This document shows positions 23,963 through 33,033 of a stretch of DNA of 34,190 bases, piece by piece. Source of the DNA: Nitrososphaerota archaeon (GTDB taxonomy: Archaea; Thermoproteota; Nitrososphaeria; Nitrososphaerales; Nitrosopumilaceae); assembly GCA_022564385.1 (NCBI GenBank), contig JADFLN010000002.1, positions 1-34,190 on the forward strand, read 5' to 3'. The translations under genes and the position numbers were made by a program. Position 1 is the stretch's first letter; each line of letters begins with the position of its first letter. Under the pieces are notes generated by a model. That model was not told the DNA's origin and made no database searches. It saw nothing but the letters and a program-made list of their open reading frames with translations.

Positions 23963-23984
23963 GGGTATATTCAAAATATATAGA
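23963..23984. promoter_or_regulatory. Divergent AT-rich promoter, TATA boxes shared by 23933(-) and 24016(+)
   Basis: GTATATTC (23965-23972) and AAAATATATAG (23974-23984) are TATA-like on both strands. The first lies about 34 nt before the minus-strand ATG 23933, the second about 35-50 nt before the plus-strand ATGs 24016 and 24031. Confidence 0.45.
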
Positions 23985-24030
23985 CAAAAGACCCCTTTTT
24001 GGTTGACAATTGTCCATGTATTTTATTCAT

Positions 24031-24419
24031 ATGGAAATCCAAAAAAAATTTCATGGGTTATTCAAACTAGGAATTCAATAGTTGAACAAAATAGAGAACA
24101 TGCAGAAATCTATAAAGACAAAGTGACAAGTTTACAATCAAAATATATTGCATTACATGTTGGTTTATTTTGGAGAGTTGGAGTTTTTATTATAAAAAAT
24201 AAAGACATTGTTAAAATAAAATTTGATGAAAAAATAATGTATGATCATTTTACATCTAATTCAAAAATTGAAGATGAGTTCATAAAAAAACGAATACAAT
24301 TCATCAGACAATTAATTGAGCAGAGAAAATTAAAAATAGAGTTTCAAATGATTGATAAAGAAAAAAATTTAGCCAGAATGAATATCAATGCAAAAGAGCT
24401 TAAGACCAACAACGAGTAG
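24031..24419 (+). CDS. Hypothetical protein, probable -1 frameshift near the N-terminus
   Basis: A soluble protein of about 130 residues with no recognised family: basic-acidic helices (IVEQNREHAEIYKDKV), a hydrophobic strand pair (YIALHVGLFWRVGVFIIKN), then a long charged helix (EDEFIKKRIQFIRQLIEQRK) and strand ending. An ATG at 24031 (or 24016, same frame) gives MEIQKKFHGLFKLGIQ and then stops at TAG (24079-24081); the main frame carries on with IVEQNRE. One missing A in CAATAG would join them as LGIQIVEQ. Taking the main frame alone, the only in-frame upstream ATG (23952) sits inside the divergent promoter. The joining is inferred from sense of the sequence, not from a homologue search. 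Confidence 0.55.
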
Positions 24420-24718
24420 TTACTTGGTGACAGCTCAGTTGCGATGTTAATTGTATTACGTACCAGATTCATAAAAGAAAGAATTGTTCAATATCATTGA
24501 CAATAGCCAATGTTTGATTAAAGCGATCATGTAAAATTTTCAATTGATTTTTGAAATTTTTGAAAATATTTGAAGAATAGCAAAAAAACAAGATTTCAGA
24601 ACGGAGATTAATGACAAAGAAATGAGATGACAAAATTCAAAATGTTTGTAAAAATGAAATTATGAACGTGATAATGACGATTAAGTTTATTTAGCATATA
24701 GCAAGTCATGGATCAATT
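24420..24718. other. 299-bp intergenic region, no gene seen
   Basis: AT-rich gap between two plus-strand genes. I see no convincing reading frame (longest are 18 and 33 codons with no support), no strong hairpin and no tRNA. Its right end holds the promoter of the plastocyanin-domain gene. Confidence 0.6.
24684..24695 (+). promoter_or_regulatory. TATA box of the plastocyanin-domain gene
   Basis: AAGTTTATTTAG is centred about 29 nt before the ATG at 24719, so the mRNA is predicted to be leaderless. The upstream ATG at 24709 gives only five codons. Confidence 0.5.
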
Positions 24719-25984
24719 ATGGTAAGTATAGACAAAGCCGCAATTGTTCTTACAATGGCAATTGTAGCTATAGCGTTAGGAGTTGCAGCTTCAGGGGATA
24801 TGACCCAGGATGCTGATCCAGCTGTCTTTACTCCTTCAACTGTTTCAACTGAAACTTCAGAGCCAGAAACATCAAGCTTTGGTGCAGATTTGGATGCTGA
24901 GATTATGGAGAAAGCAGAAAACCCATTGAAATCGGGTTGGGAGAGAACTACATCTATGCTAGACCCAGGTGTTGGACATGAAACACACCAAATAGCAATA
25001 CTATTGGCACCAAGTGACAAAGTATATTCAGGTACACTCAATTATGATGCATCTGAATCAATTCAACTAATTACATTACATGGTCCATTAGCAAATGGTG
25101 AAGACAAAGGTCAAGCAATTTGGACTCCAGATGGTGAAACAAAGTTTGCATTAACATTTGTTAATCCAAATAACGCAAAAGGCGAATGGGAATTTGCCGG
25201 AAATGCTTTAGCAGTACACACAATGAATACAGAACCATTCACAGTTGATTATAAAATCGATTATACTGAAAAACGAATGTCTGACACGGTAGTAACTAGT
25301 ACAACCATGTCAATGTTAGATCCAGGTATGGGACATGAATCACATCAAATTGCAATACTACTTGCACCATCAAGTGATGTGTATTCAGGAATTATTTCAT
25401 ACACTGCTTCTGAAAATATTCAACTAGTAACACTTCGAGGACCAATAGGTGCTGATGAAAAACCAGCAAAGACTTGGACGCCAGACGGTGAAACTATCTT
25501 TGAATTAACATTTGTTGATCCAAAGAATGCAATGGGTTCATGGGAATTCTCAGGTAATGCTTTAGCTGTTCACACAATGTACACAAACCAATTTACTGTC
25601 AGTTATTCTATAAGTGCAACTGCAACTGCAGGACAAACTATAGAGGTTGAAGACAAAGCAGACATGAAAGACACTTCAGAACCACAAACAATCCATGTAG
25701 AAATTCCAGTAGCAACTTCAGTTCCAGGATGTGAAGAAACTAACTCATGTTACTCACCAGCAGATGTTACAATTAAAGCTGGAGATACAGTACATTGGAT
25801 GAATGTTGACACAGCAGCACACACAGTTACTGGTGGAAGTCCAGCAGATGGCCCATCGGGCGTATTTGATAGCAGTCTAGTCATGGCAGATGCAGTTTAT
25901 GCATTTACTTTTGATGAGATAGGTAGCTATGATTACTTCTGCATGGTTCATCCATGGATGACTGGTACTGTCACAGTGAACTAA
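24719..25984 (+). CDS. Secreted two-repeat protein with C-terminal plastocyanin-like copper domain
   Basis: A 421-residue exported protein. An N-terminal hydrophobic segment (about 7-25, AAIVLTMAIVAIALGVAAS) is a signal peptide or anchor. Two ~105-residue repeats follow (about 80-185 and 199-305), each starting MLDPG(V/M)GHE(T/S)HQIAILLAP and containing WTPDGET and NALAVHTM. A short acidic linker leads to a type-1 cupredoxin domain (about 335-421): AGDTVHWMNVDTAAHTVTGG gives the first His, DYFCMVHPWM gives Cys, His and Met. The protein belongs to the family of blue copper proteins that replace cytochromes c in ammonia-oxidising archaea, so electron transfer outside the cell membrane is likely. 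The repeat domain is of unknown function. Flanked by a leaderless promoter and a T-tract terminator. Confidence 0.9.
   Translation: MVSIDKAAIVLTMAIVAIALGVAASGDMTQDADPAVFTPSTVSTETSEPETSSFGADLDAEIMEKAENPLKSGWERTTSMLDPGVGHETHQIAILLAPSDKVYSGTLNYDASESIQLITLHGPLANGEDKGQAIWTPDGETKFALTFVNPNNAKGEWEFAGNALAVHTMNTEPFTVDYKIDYTEKRMSDTVVTSTTMSMLDPGMGHESHQIAILLAPSSDVYSGIISYTASENIQLVTLRGPIGADEKPAKTWTPDGETIFELTFVDPKNAMGSWEFSGNALAVHTMYTNQFTVSYSISATATAGQTIEVEDKADMKDTSEPQTIHVEIPVATSVPGCEETNSCYSPADVTIKAGDTVHWMNVDTAAHTVTGGSPADGPSGVFDSSLVMADAVYAFTFDEIGSYDYFCMVHPWMTGTVTVN
24956..25260 (+). repeat. First copy of internal coding repeat
   Basis: Codes residues about 80-181 of the plastocyanin-domain protein. The second copy begins at 25313 (119 codons later). 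Similar at protein and DNA level; sequence drift shows an old duplication. Confidence 0.85.
25313..25611 (+). repeat. Second copy of internal coding repeat
   Basis: Codes residues about 199-298, matching the first copy from MLDPG to the strand before the linker. Conserved cores include GHE, the QIAILLAP strand, WTPDGET and the GNALAVHTM segment. Confidence 0.85.
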
Positions 25985-25990
25985 CCAAAA

Positions 25991-26005
25991 CTTTTTCTTT
26001 TTTTC
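25991..26005 (+). terminator. T-tract terminator
   Basis: CTTTTTCTTTTTTTC follows the plastocyanin-domain gene by a few bases. Archaeal RNA polymerase stops at such T-runs. It also lies against the uvrC stop on the other strand. Confidence 0.6.
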
Positions 26006-27592
26006 TTATTTTAACTGATTTTTACGAATAGTTCTATTAAACGCGACTCCAAATCTATGAGATTCATCTCGTATATGTTGCAAAATTTTCAATGATGATT
26101 TATTTTTGGGAATTAGAACAGGGTTTTTATTTTTTGGTACAAAAATTTCTTCATTTTCTTTAGCCAAAGAAATACACGAAAGTTTCAATCCAAGTGATTC
26201 TAAAGATTTCATAGCTGCATTTAGTTGTCCTTTACCGCCATCAATTACTATTAGATCTGGAAGTTCAGAATTTTCTTCTAGTAATCTATAGTATCTTCTT
26301 TTAATAATTTCACCTATCATTGCAAAATCATCTCTTCCAGATACTGTTTTGATTTTAAATTTTCTGTATCCTGATTTATTTGGTATTCCCCCTACAAATC
26401 TTGACATTGAACCTACAGCAAAATCAGTACCGTGATTTGAGATATCAAAACATTCAATGATATTTGGGATTACAGGTAGATTCAGAATGTCTTTCAATTC
26501 AACCAATCCAGGTTCACCACCTTTAGAATGAATTAATTCAATATTTTTTAAGATTAATTTTATGATATCTCTTTTCGTTCCTTTGTTGGGAGCTAAGATT
26601 TTTACAGTAAATTCAGCTTGTTTTGAAAGTAATGATTCTAGTAATTTGTAATTATCTGGAATTTGACTAACTAAAATAAATTTTGGAATTTTATGTGTAG
26701 AATAATACTGATAAAGAAAATTTGAAAAGGAATTATCTCCAACAAGATCAAAAAAGAATTTATCACTATCTCTAATCACGCCATTAATCATTCTAAAATT
26801 CATTACGGTGGCAGTTTGTTCTTGAATACCTATCCCAAAATACTCCTCATCAGAATTTTTAACGTATTCCATTTTTTGTTTAGTTTGAAGACTTCCAAGT
26901 CTGAATAAAGTGTCACGTATGTCTTTTGCACGCTCAAATTGTTGGAGTTTAGCTGCTTGCTGCATTTCTTCTTTTAATTTTTTTGTAAAAATTTTAGACT
27001 GATTTTTACCCTTAAGGACTTCTTCTAATGCAGTAACATATTTTGGATATTTCTCTTGTGCGTCTTTAAATTCACATGGTCCTTCACAATTTCCCAAATG
27101 ATATTCTAGACATATTTTTTTTGGAAGAGTTGTACAAATTCTAATTTGAAACGCTTTTCTTAATGTACCAATTGTAAGTAGTTTTGAACTACCCTGAGTA
27201 AATGGTCCAAAAGTTTTTCCTTTGCCTAAAAATTTTCCATCCCTAGTTCTTCTGGACACTAATAATCTCGGATATTTTTCATCAGAAATTCTAAGATAGG
27301 TATATCTTTGTTGATCTTTTAATTCGATATTAAATTTTGGTCGATATTTTTTTATCATATTTGATTCTAAAAGAAAAGCTTCACTTTCATTATCAGTTAA
27401 AATAAATTCGATATCTGAAATGGTTTCCACTAGTTTTTGGGTCTTGTAATTTTGATTTTTCAAAAAGTATGACTTTACTCGATTTTTTAGATTCTTTGCT
27501 TTTCCAATATAGATAATTTTTCCTGCAGAATCTTTCATCAAATAGATTCCAGGATTAGGAGGAATTGTGATTTTAGAAATAACAAAAGTCAT
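26006..27592 (-). CDS. uvrC: UvrC excinuclease subunit without the C-terminal helix-hairpin-helix
   Basis: Makes the dual incisions in nucleotide excision repair. The 528 residues include the GIY-YIG nuclease domain (PGIYLMKDSAGKIIYIGKAK, about 14-33), the Cys-containing middle region (CTTLPKKICLEYHLGNCEGPC), the UVR motif that contacts UvrB (about 210-240) and the RNase H-like endonuclease domain (ECFDISNHGTDFAVGSMSRF, LIVIDGGKGQLNAA, RDESHRFGVAFNRTIR). It ends straight after the last motif, so the usual (HhH)2 DNA-binding domain is missing; no sign of a frameshift is seen after the stop. It overlaps uvrA by 4 nt (ATGA) and closes the uvrB-uvrA-uvrC operon. Confidence 0.94.
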   Translation of the reverse strand: MTFVISKITIPPNPGIYLMKDSAGKIIYIGKAKNLKNRVKSYFLKNQNYKTQKLVETISDIEFILTDNESEAFLLESNMIKKYRPKFNIELKDQQRYTYLRISDEKYPRLLVSRRTRDGKFLGKGKTFGPFTQGSSKLLTIGTLRKAFQIRICTTLPKKICLEYHLGNCEGPCEFKDAQEKYPKYVTALEEVLKGKNQSKIFTKKLKEEMQQAAKLQQFERAKDIRDTLFRLGSLQTKQKMEYVKNSDEEYFGIGIQEQTATVMNFRMINGVIRDSDKFFFDLVGDNSFSNFLYQYYSTHKIPKFILVSQIPDNYKLLESLLSKQAEFTVKILAPNKGTKRDIIKLILKNIELIHSKGGEPGLVELKDILNLPVIPNIIECFDISNHGTDFAVGSMSRFVGGIPNKSGYRKFKIKTVSGRDDFAMIGEIIKRRYYRLLEENSELPDLIVIDGGKGQLNAAMKSLESLGLKLSCISLAKENEEIFVPKNKNPVLIPKNKSSLKILQHIRDESHRFGVAFNRTIRKNQLK

Positions 27593-30408
27593 TTTTTAAA
27601 TAATTTTTTCAAATATTTACCAGTGTAACTTCCAGGGGTATTTGCAACATCTTGTGGTGTTCCAGTTGCTACAATTCTACCACCTTCATCACCACCTTCA
27701 GGTCCAAGATCAATTAACCAATCAGAATTCTTGATTACATCCATGTTATGCTCAATTACCACCACAGTATTTCCCAAGTTTACTAATCTGTTAAGCACAT
27801 CTAGTAATTTTTGAACATCTGCAAAATGTAAACCAGTGGTAGGCTCATCTAAAATATAGAGAGTCTTTCCAGTATCACGTTTTGATAGCTCTGAGGATAG
27901 CTTTACTCTTTGAGCTTCACCGCCAGATAAAGTGGTAGAAGATTGTCCCAATTTGATATAACCTAACCCAACATCAAAAACTGTTTGTAATTTCCGTTTT
28001 ATGACAGGAATGTTCTCAAAGAAATGTAATGCCTCATAGACGGTCATGTCTAAAATATCTGAAATATTTTTACCCTTAAACAATACAGATAATGTTTCAG
28101 AGTTGTATCTTTTTCCTTTACATTCATCACATTTTACATAAACATCAGATAGAAATTGCATTTCAATTTGTTTGACACCATTTCCATCACATGCAAAACA
28201 TCTACCATTAGCTACATTAAATGAGAATTGACCCGGAGTATATCCACGTTCTTTTGATAATTCAGTATTTGCATAAAGTTCTCTAATAGGAGTAAAGGCA
28301 CCAATATACGTTGCAGGATTTGAACGGGGGGTCCTACCAATTGGAGATTGATCAATTGCAATTACTTTATCAATATTTTCCATACCAATAATTTCTTGAT
28401 GATTTCCTAGTCTAACATTTGATTTGTAAAAATGATTTTCTAATGTTTGTAGTAAAATATTATTTATAAGAGTAGATTTTCCAGAACCAGAAACTCCAGT
28501 AATTGCAACAAAAAGACCTAATGGGATTTCAACATCAATATCTTTTAGATTATTTTCTGACGCCTTTTTGATAATTAAGGAACCAGAACGATTACGAATT
28601 TTATTTTCTAGTTTTATCAAGGATTTGTTCTTAAGATAATTACCAGTGATTGATTTATGTCCATTAAGAATTTGGTCTATTGTTCCCTCAAAAACCACAT
28701 TTCCACCATGTATACCTGCACCAGGACCTAAATCCACTATCCAATCTGAATTTCGTATAATTTCTTCGTCATGCTCCACAATAATTACGGTATTTCCAAG
28801 ATCTCGTAATTTTGTTAGCGTTTTAATGAGTCTTTCATTATCACGTTGGTGTAAGCCAATTGTTGGTTCATCTAGAACATACAAAACACCAGTTAGATTA
28901 GAACCAATTTGTGTAGCCAATCGTATTCGTTGAGATTCACCACCAGATAAGGTGGAACTTGACCTGTTTAATGTAAGATAATTTAGCCCAACATTCATTA
29001 AAAATTCTAGACGTTCTTTGATCTCTTTGAGAATATCTCTTGCAATGTATTGTTCAGTTTCAGTTAATTTAAGAGTGGAAAAAAAGTCATAGCAGTGATC
29101 AATTGATAAATCACAAACATCTATGATTCCTTTGTTGTTAATTTTAACTGCAAGAGATTCTGGTTTTAGTTTTTTGCCATTACAGGTATTACAAGGTGTA
29201 TCTCGCATGAATTGTTTCAACCATTCACGTTTTGATTCAGAATCAGTCTCCATAAAGACACGTTGTAGATTTCCAAGTACTCCTTCAAATGCATTAGTAT
29301 ATTGCCAAGATGAATCTCCGGATTTTGAACGATATTTAAAATCAATCAAATCATCCGTTCCATGTAATATAATCTTCAGATGTTTTGATTTTATTTTTTC
29401 AATTGGAGTCATTAAATCAAAACCAAATTTCTTTCCAACAGATCTTAATGCTTGTCTTCTAAACGATGAAAACCGTCCACTCCATGGAACAATAGCGCCA
29501 TCTAAAATTGATTTACTTTTATCAGGAATTACTAAATCAGGATCAAATTCCATCTTTATACCCAATCCATTACATGTTTTACACATACCAAATGGAGAAT
29601 TAAAAGAAAAAGTTCGTGGCTCTAACTCACCTATAGTTAATCCACAATAAGGACATGCATTGTTTTGTGAGAAGATTTTTTCGGTTTTTTCAAATGCAAT
29701 CATCACATCACCTTTTGATGCTTTAATTGCAGTCTGGATTGCCTCAAAAAGTCTAGATCTTTCAGATTTTGCAGTTGTTATTCTATCAACAACAATCTCA
29801 ATATTATGCCATTTTTGTCTGTCTAATGGTGGAATTTCTTCATCTAGGCTCAAAATTTCTCCATTTAGGCGTATTCTAGAATAGCCATCTTTTTTGATTT
29901 GCCCAAATAGTTTCTCATATGTTCCCTTTTTTCTTCGAATTAGAGGAGATAAAATCAGTATTTTTTTTCCGTTAAAATCTTTGAGGACAGAATCACATAT
30001 TGTTTCAATGGATTGAGTAGAAATTTTTCTTTTACAGTTTATACAATATGGAATTCCAATTCTTGCAAAAAGTAGTCTCATGTAATCATAAATTTCAGTA
30101 GTGGTACCTACAGTTGAACGGGGATTTTTGTTAGTAGTTTTTTGTTGAATAGAGATTGCAGGAGACAAACCTTCAATAGAATCAACATCAGGCTTGTCCA
30201 TCATTTCTAAAAATTGACGTGCATACGCAGAAAGGGATTCCACATACCTTCTCTGACCTTCAGCATAAATTGTATCAAAAGCCAATGTAGATTTTCCAGA
30301 ACCGGACAAACCACTAATAACAACTAGTTTATTTTTTGGAATATCAATATCCAAATTTTTTAGATTATGTTGTCGTGCTCCACGAATCTTTAGTTTATTT
30401 TCTAGCAT
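27589..30408 (-). CDS. uvrA: UvrA excinuclease subunit
   Basis: Damage-recognising ABC ATPase of nucleotide excision repair. The 939 residues are typical. Two ABC modules are complete: first Walker A GLSGSGKSTLAFDTI with signature TLSGGESQRIRLATQ and DEPTIGLH; second Walker A GVSGSGKSTLINN with signature TLSGGEAQRVKLSSE and DEPTTGLH. The Cys zinc fingers are visible (CINCKRK, CPYCGL...CKTCNG, CFACDG...CDECKG). The start overlaps the end of uvrB by 14 nt. Intact over 2.8 kb. Confidence 0.97.
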   Translation of the reverse strand: MLENKLKIRGARQHNLKNLDIDIPKNKLVVISGLSGSGKSTLAFDTIYAEGQRRYVESLSAYARQFLEMMDKPDVDSIEGLSPAISIQQKTTNKNPRSTVGTTTEIYDYMRLLFARIGIPYCINCKRKISTQSIETICDSVLKDFNGKKILILSPLIRRKKGTYEKLFGQIKKDGYSRIRLNGEILSLDEEIPPLDRQKWHNIEIVVDRITTAKSERSRLFEAIQTAIKASKGDVMIAFEKTEKIFSQNNACPYCGLTIGELEPRTFSFNSPFGMCKTCNGLGIKMEFDPDLVIPDKSKSILDGAIVPWSGRFSSFRRQALRSVGKKFGFDLMTPIEKIKSKHLKIILHGTDDLIDFKYRSKSGDSSWQYTNAFEGVLGNLQRVFMETDSESKREWLKQFMRDTPCNTCNGKKLKPESLAVKINNKGIIDVCDLSIDHCYDFFSTLKLTETEQYIARDILKEIKERLEFLMNVGLNYLTLNRSSSTLSGGESQRIRLATQIGSNLTGVLYVLDEPTIGLHQRDNERLIKTLTKLRDLGNTVIIVEHDEEIIRNSDWIVDLGPGAGIHGGNVVFEGTIDQILNGHKSITGNYLKNKSLIKLENKIRNRSGSLIIKKASENNLKDIDVEIPLGLFVAITGVSGSGKSTLINNILLQTLENHFYKSNVRLGNHQEIIGMENIDKVIAIDQSPIGRTPRSNPATYIGAFTPIRELYANTELSKERGYTPGQFSFNVANGRCFACDGNGVKQIEMQFLSDVYVKCDECKGKRYNSETLSVLFKGKNISDILDMTVYEALHFFENIPVIKRKLQTVFDVGLGYIKLGQSSTTLSGGEAQRVKLSSELSKRDTGKTLYILDEPTTGLHFADVQKLLDVLNRLVNLGNTVVVIEHNMDVIKNSDWLIDLGPEGGDEGGRIVATGTPQDVANTPGSYTGKYLKKLFKK

Positions 30409-32347
30409 TTTTTAGTTGAATCTCCTTTTCTAGTCTTTTTATTCTATCTCTACATTCTATTGCTCGCTCAAAGTCTAAATCCTCAGAATATTTTTTCATT
30501 TGTGCATCAAGATCAATCATATCAGTGGTGAGATCATGAATAGACTTTAGTTTTGCTTCATCTAATGCTGTTTCTTGTTCTGGAACTGATTTTATAATTG
30601 TTTTAGGAATAATATGATGTTCCAGATTATATTGCATTTGTTTTTCTATACGACGTTTAGTTTCATCCACAGCATTTTTCATTGATTGTGTAATGGTATC
30701 AGCATACATTATCACAGTTCCATTTACATTTCTTGAAGCACGACCAAATGTTTGAATCAAGCTAGTAAAGTTTCTCAAAAATCCTTCCTTATCTGCATCT
30801 AAAATTGCTACCAATGAGACTTCAGGAATATCCAATCCCTCTCTTAAAAGATTAATTCCAACAAGAACGTCAAATTCTCCTAAACGCAATTGCCTGATTA
30901 TCTCAGTTCTTTGTAATCCTTCAATTTCTGAATGCATATAGCGTACTCTAACTTGTTTTTTTGAGAGATATTCAGCCAAATCTTCTGCCATTCTTTTGGT
31001 TAACGTCGTAACTAAAACACGCTCAGAATTTTCTGCTCTTTTGTTGATTTCTTTGATTAAATCATCAAGTTGGTTTTTAGTTGGTCTAATCTCAACTGCA
31101 GGATCAAGTAACCCAGTTGGTCGTACTAACTGTTCAGCAATTGTTGAGGAAATTTTTTTTTCATATTCAGAAGGAGTAGCAGATACAAATATTGTATTTT
31201 TGATATACTCTTCAAACTCTTCAAATTTTAATGGGCGATTATCATATGCACTTGGAAGTCTAAATCCATAAGTTATTAGTTCTTTTTTTCTTGAATGATC
31301 ACCTTTGTACATTCCATGAAGCTGTGGTAAAGATACATGAGATTCATCAATTATCAAAAGATAATCATCTCCAAAAAAATCCATCAAGCAAAATGCTTTT
31401 TCTCCAACCTTTCTTCCATCAAAATGCCTAGAATAATTTTCAATTCCAGAACAATAACCTAATTCCTCAATCATTTCTAAATCATAGTTTGTTCGCATCT
31501 CTAATCGTTGTCTTTCTAATTCATTTAATTCAGGTAAACGTTTTTCTAATTCTTTTTTGATAGATTTAATTGCTTTTTTTCTAACATCTTTTGTAATAAG
31601 ATAGTGTTTAGCGGGATAAATTTTAATTTGTGAAATTTTTTGTTTCTCCTTTAAAGATACATGATCAAGTAAAGTAATTTTTTCTATTTCATCGCCAAAC
31701 AGAGATATTCTAACTAGGTCTTCAGAATATGCAGGAGTGACATCAATTGTATCTCCTTTGACTCGAAAATTTCCGGGTGCAACAGTAGTATCATTCCGTT
31801 CATATCTAGCATCAACAAACTTTCGAATAATCTCGGTTCGTTTAATTTCATCACCAATCTTAATTTTTATTGCCAAGTCTTCCCAATCTCGAGGATTTCC
31901 GAGAGAATAGATACAAGAAACTGTAGATACAATTATTGTAGGCTCACCTGAAAGCAACATTGCAGTTGCCTCTAGTCTTAATTTTTCAATTTTTTCATTG
32001 ATTTGAGTATCTTTTTCAATGTAGGTATCAGTTTGTGGAAGATAGCATTCAGGTTGATAATAATCATAATATGATACAAAATATCCAACATTATTTTTTG
32101 GGAAAAATTGTTTTAATTCTGAATAAAGCTGTGCTGCAAGAGTTTTGTTATGAGAAATTACTAGAGTGTTTTTGCCAGTTCTAGCTATTACATTTGCAAC
32201 TGAAAAGGTTTTGCCACTTCCCGTGACTCCTAGTAAGGTTTGAACTGATCCTTTGTTAACACCTTCAACTAGTGTATCAATTGCTTGAGGCTGATCCCCA
32301 GTAGGAACAAAATCAGATTCTAATTGAAATTTGGATATTTGTTGCAA
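30395..32347 (-). CDS. uvrB: UvrB excinuclease subunit
   Basis: Helicase-like core of nucleotide excision repair. The 650-residue protein begins with FVPTGDQPQAIDTL, Walker A LLGVTGSGKTFSVANVI, the beta-hairpin region FVSYYDYYQPECYLPQTDTY, DEAD-type box LLIIDESHVSLPQL, motif VRPTGLLDP, motifs V-VI (VGINLLREGLDIPEVSLVAI, QTFGRASRN) and a C-terminal UVR motif (about 615-645) that binds UvrC. First gene of the operon; overlaps uvrA by 14 nt. Archaeal uvrABC is regarded as acquired from bacteria. Confidence 0.97.
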   Translation of the reverse strand: MQQISKFQLESDFVPTGDQPQAIDTLVEGVNKGSVQTLLGVTGSGKTFSVANVIARTGKNTLVISHNKTLAAQLYSELKQFFPKNNVGYFVSYYDYYQPECYLPQTDTYIEKDTQINEKIEKLRLEATAMLLSGEPTIIVSTVSCIYSLGNPRDWEDLAIKIKIGDEIKRTEIIRKFVDARYERNDTTVAPGNFRVKGDTIDVTPAYSEDLVRISLFGDEIEKITLLDHVSLKEKQKISQIKIYPAKHYLITKDVRKKAIKSIKKELEKRLPELNELERQRLEMRTNYDLEMIEELGYCSGIENYSRHFDGRKVGEKAFCLMDFFGDDYLLIIDESHVSLPQLHGMYKGDHSRKKELITYGFRLPSAYDNRPLKFEEFEEYIKNTIFVSATPSEYEKKISSTIAEQLVRPTGLLDPAVEIRPTKNQLDDLIKEINKRAENSERVLVTTLTKRMAEDLAEYLSKKQVRVRYMHSEIEGLQRTEIIRQLRLGEFDVLVGINLLREGLDIPEVSLVAILDADKEGFLRNFTSLIQTFGRASRNVNGTVIMYADTITQSMKNAVDETKRRIEKQMQYNLEHHIIPKTIIKSVPEQETALDEAKLKSIHDLTTDMIDLDAQMKKYSEDLDFERAIECRDRIKRLEKEIQLKNARK

Positions 32348-32400
32348 CAGATTAGATCCTCAAAAACTAAATTTAAAGCAATGGTGATATCAAACTAAGA

Positions 32401-33033
32401 CTACCAAACAGGTTCATCAATCATTCTTAATCCGTCATCAGTTTCTTCAAAACCCATAATTTTTAGTGTTTGTTTAGCAGATGAAGAATTTCTTTTCAAA
32501 ATCTTTTGCGCTAAATCCAGTCTATCGGCAGAGTTCATGTTTTGACCAATTTTGTATTTTCCATGTATTGATTGTGGAGTTATTTTGAGTACAGTAACAA
32601 TGTCCAAAACTTGCATATCAGATTTTATTGGATCATACTGTCCTTCAGGTTGATATTTTTCCATTAATCCATTGAGTGCCAACGTCTTTTCTTTTCTATC
32701 AATGACAAAAGATCCAATTCCTTTGATTACAACGCTGATGTACAAAGTATCTGCAAGAGATGCATCATATGGATCCTCAAAATAAGAAGGTAAAAATTCT
32801 AGTTCTCGATCTGCCTCAAAACCTACTTTATTATTTCGAGAAATATTATCTAATTTCTCACCCTTAACATGAGAGTGTAAGTAGATAACATCATTTAGAA
32901 AAACAAAATTCATTGGAATTATTTGAGGAAACCCATTTTTATCAATGCTAGAAATTCTGCCAACATGTTCTTCGTTAAGAAATTCTTTAATTTTTTCAAA
33001 TGAACGAATTTGTAATTTTCCAACTAGTTGCAA
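32401..33033 (-). CDS. Pyridoxamine 5'-phosphate oxidase family (split-barrel flavin) protein
   Basis: A 210-residue split-barrel protein. Recognisable parts: FLNEEHVGRISSIDKNGFPQ, IIPMNFVFLNDVIYLHSHVKGEKLDNISRN, KVGFEADRELEFLPSYF, then the barrel strand SVVIKGIGSFVIDRKEK and a C-terminal helical extension with a degenerate repeat. Related to nitroimidazole-reductase-like and heme/flavin-binding PPOX proteins; true substrate unknown. TTG start at 33033, with a TTTTATAAAT box about 27 nt upstream (leaderless). It lies 53 nt upstream of uvrB on the same strand and could be co-transcribed with it. Confidence 0.82.
   Translation of the reverse strand: MQLVGKLQIRSFEKIKEFLNEEHVGRISSIDKNGFPQIIPMNFVFLNDVIYLHSHVKGEKLDNISRNNKVGFEADRELEFLPSYFEDPYDASLADTLYISVVIKGIGSFVIDRKEKTLALNGLMEKYQPEGQYDPIKSDMQVLDIVTVLKITPQSIHGKYKIGQNMNSADRLDLAQKILKRNSSSAKQTLKIMGFEETDDGLRMIDEPVW

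Noticed and set aside
23934..24017. 28-codon N-terminal extension of the FYD protein from ATG 24017
   Set aside because: It runs through TATA-like sequence, and the natural start is at ATG 23933.
24420..24718. Short frames of 18 and 33 codons in the intergenic gap
   Set aside because: Low-complexity AT-rich translations with no promoter placement or motif support.
26006..32347. uvrBAC block as a recent mobile island
   Set aside because: Base composition and codon use look like the rest, no tRNA, repeat or integrase flanks it, and such operons are known in mesophilic archaea.
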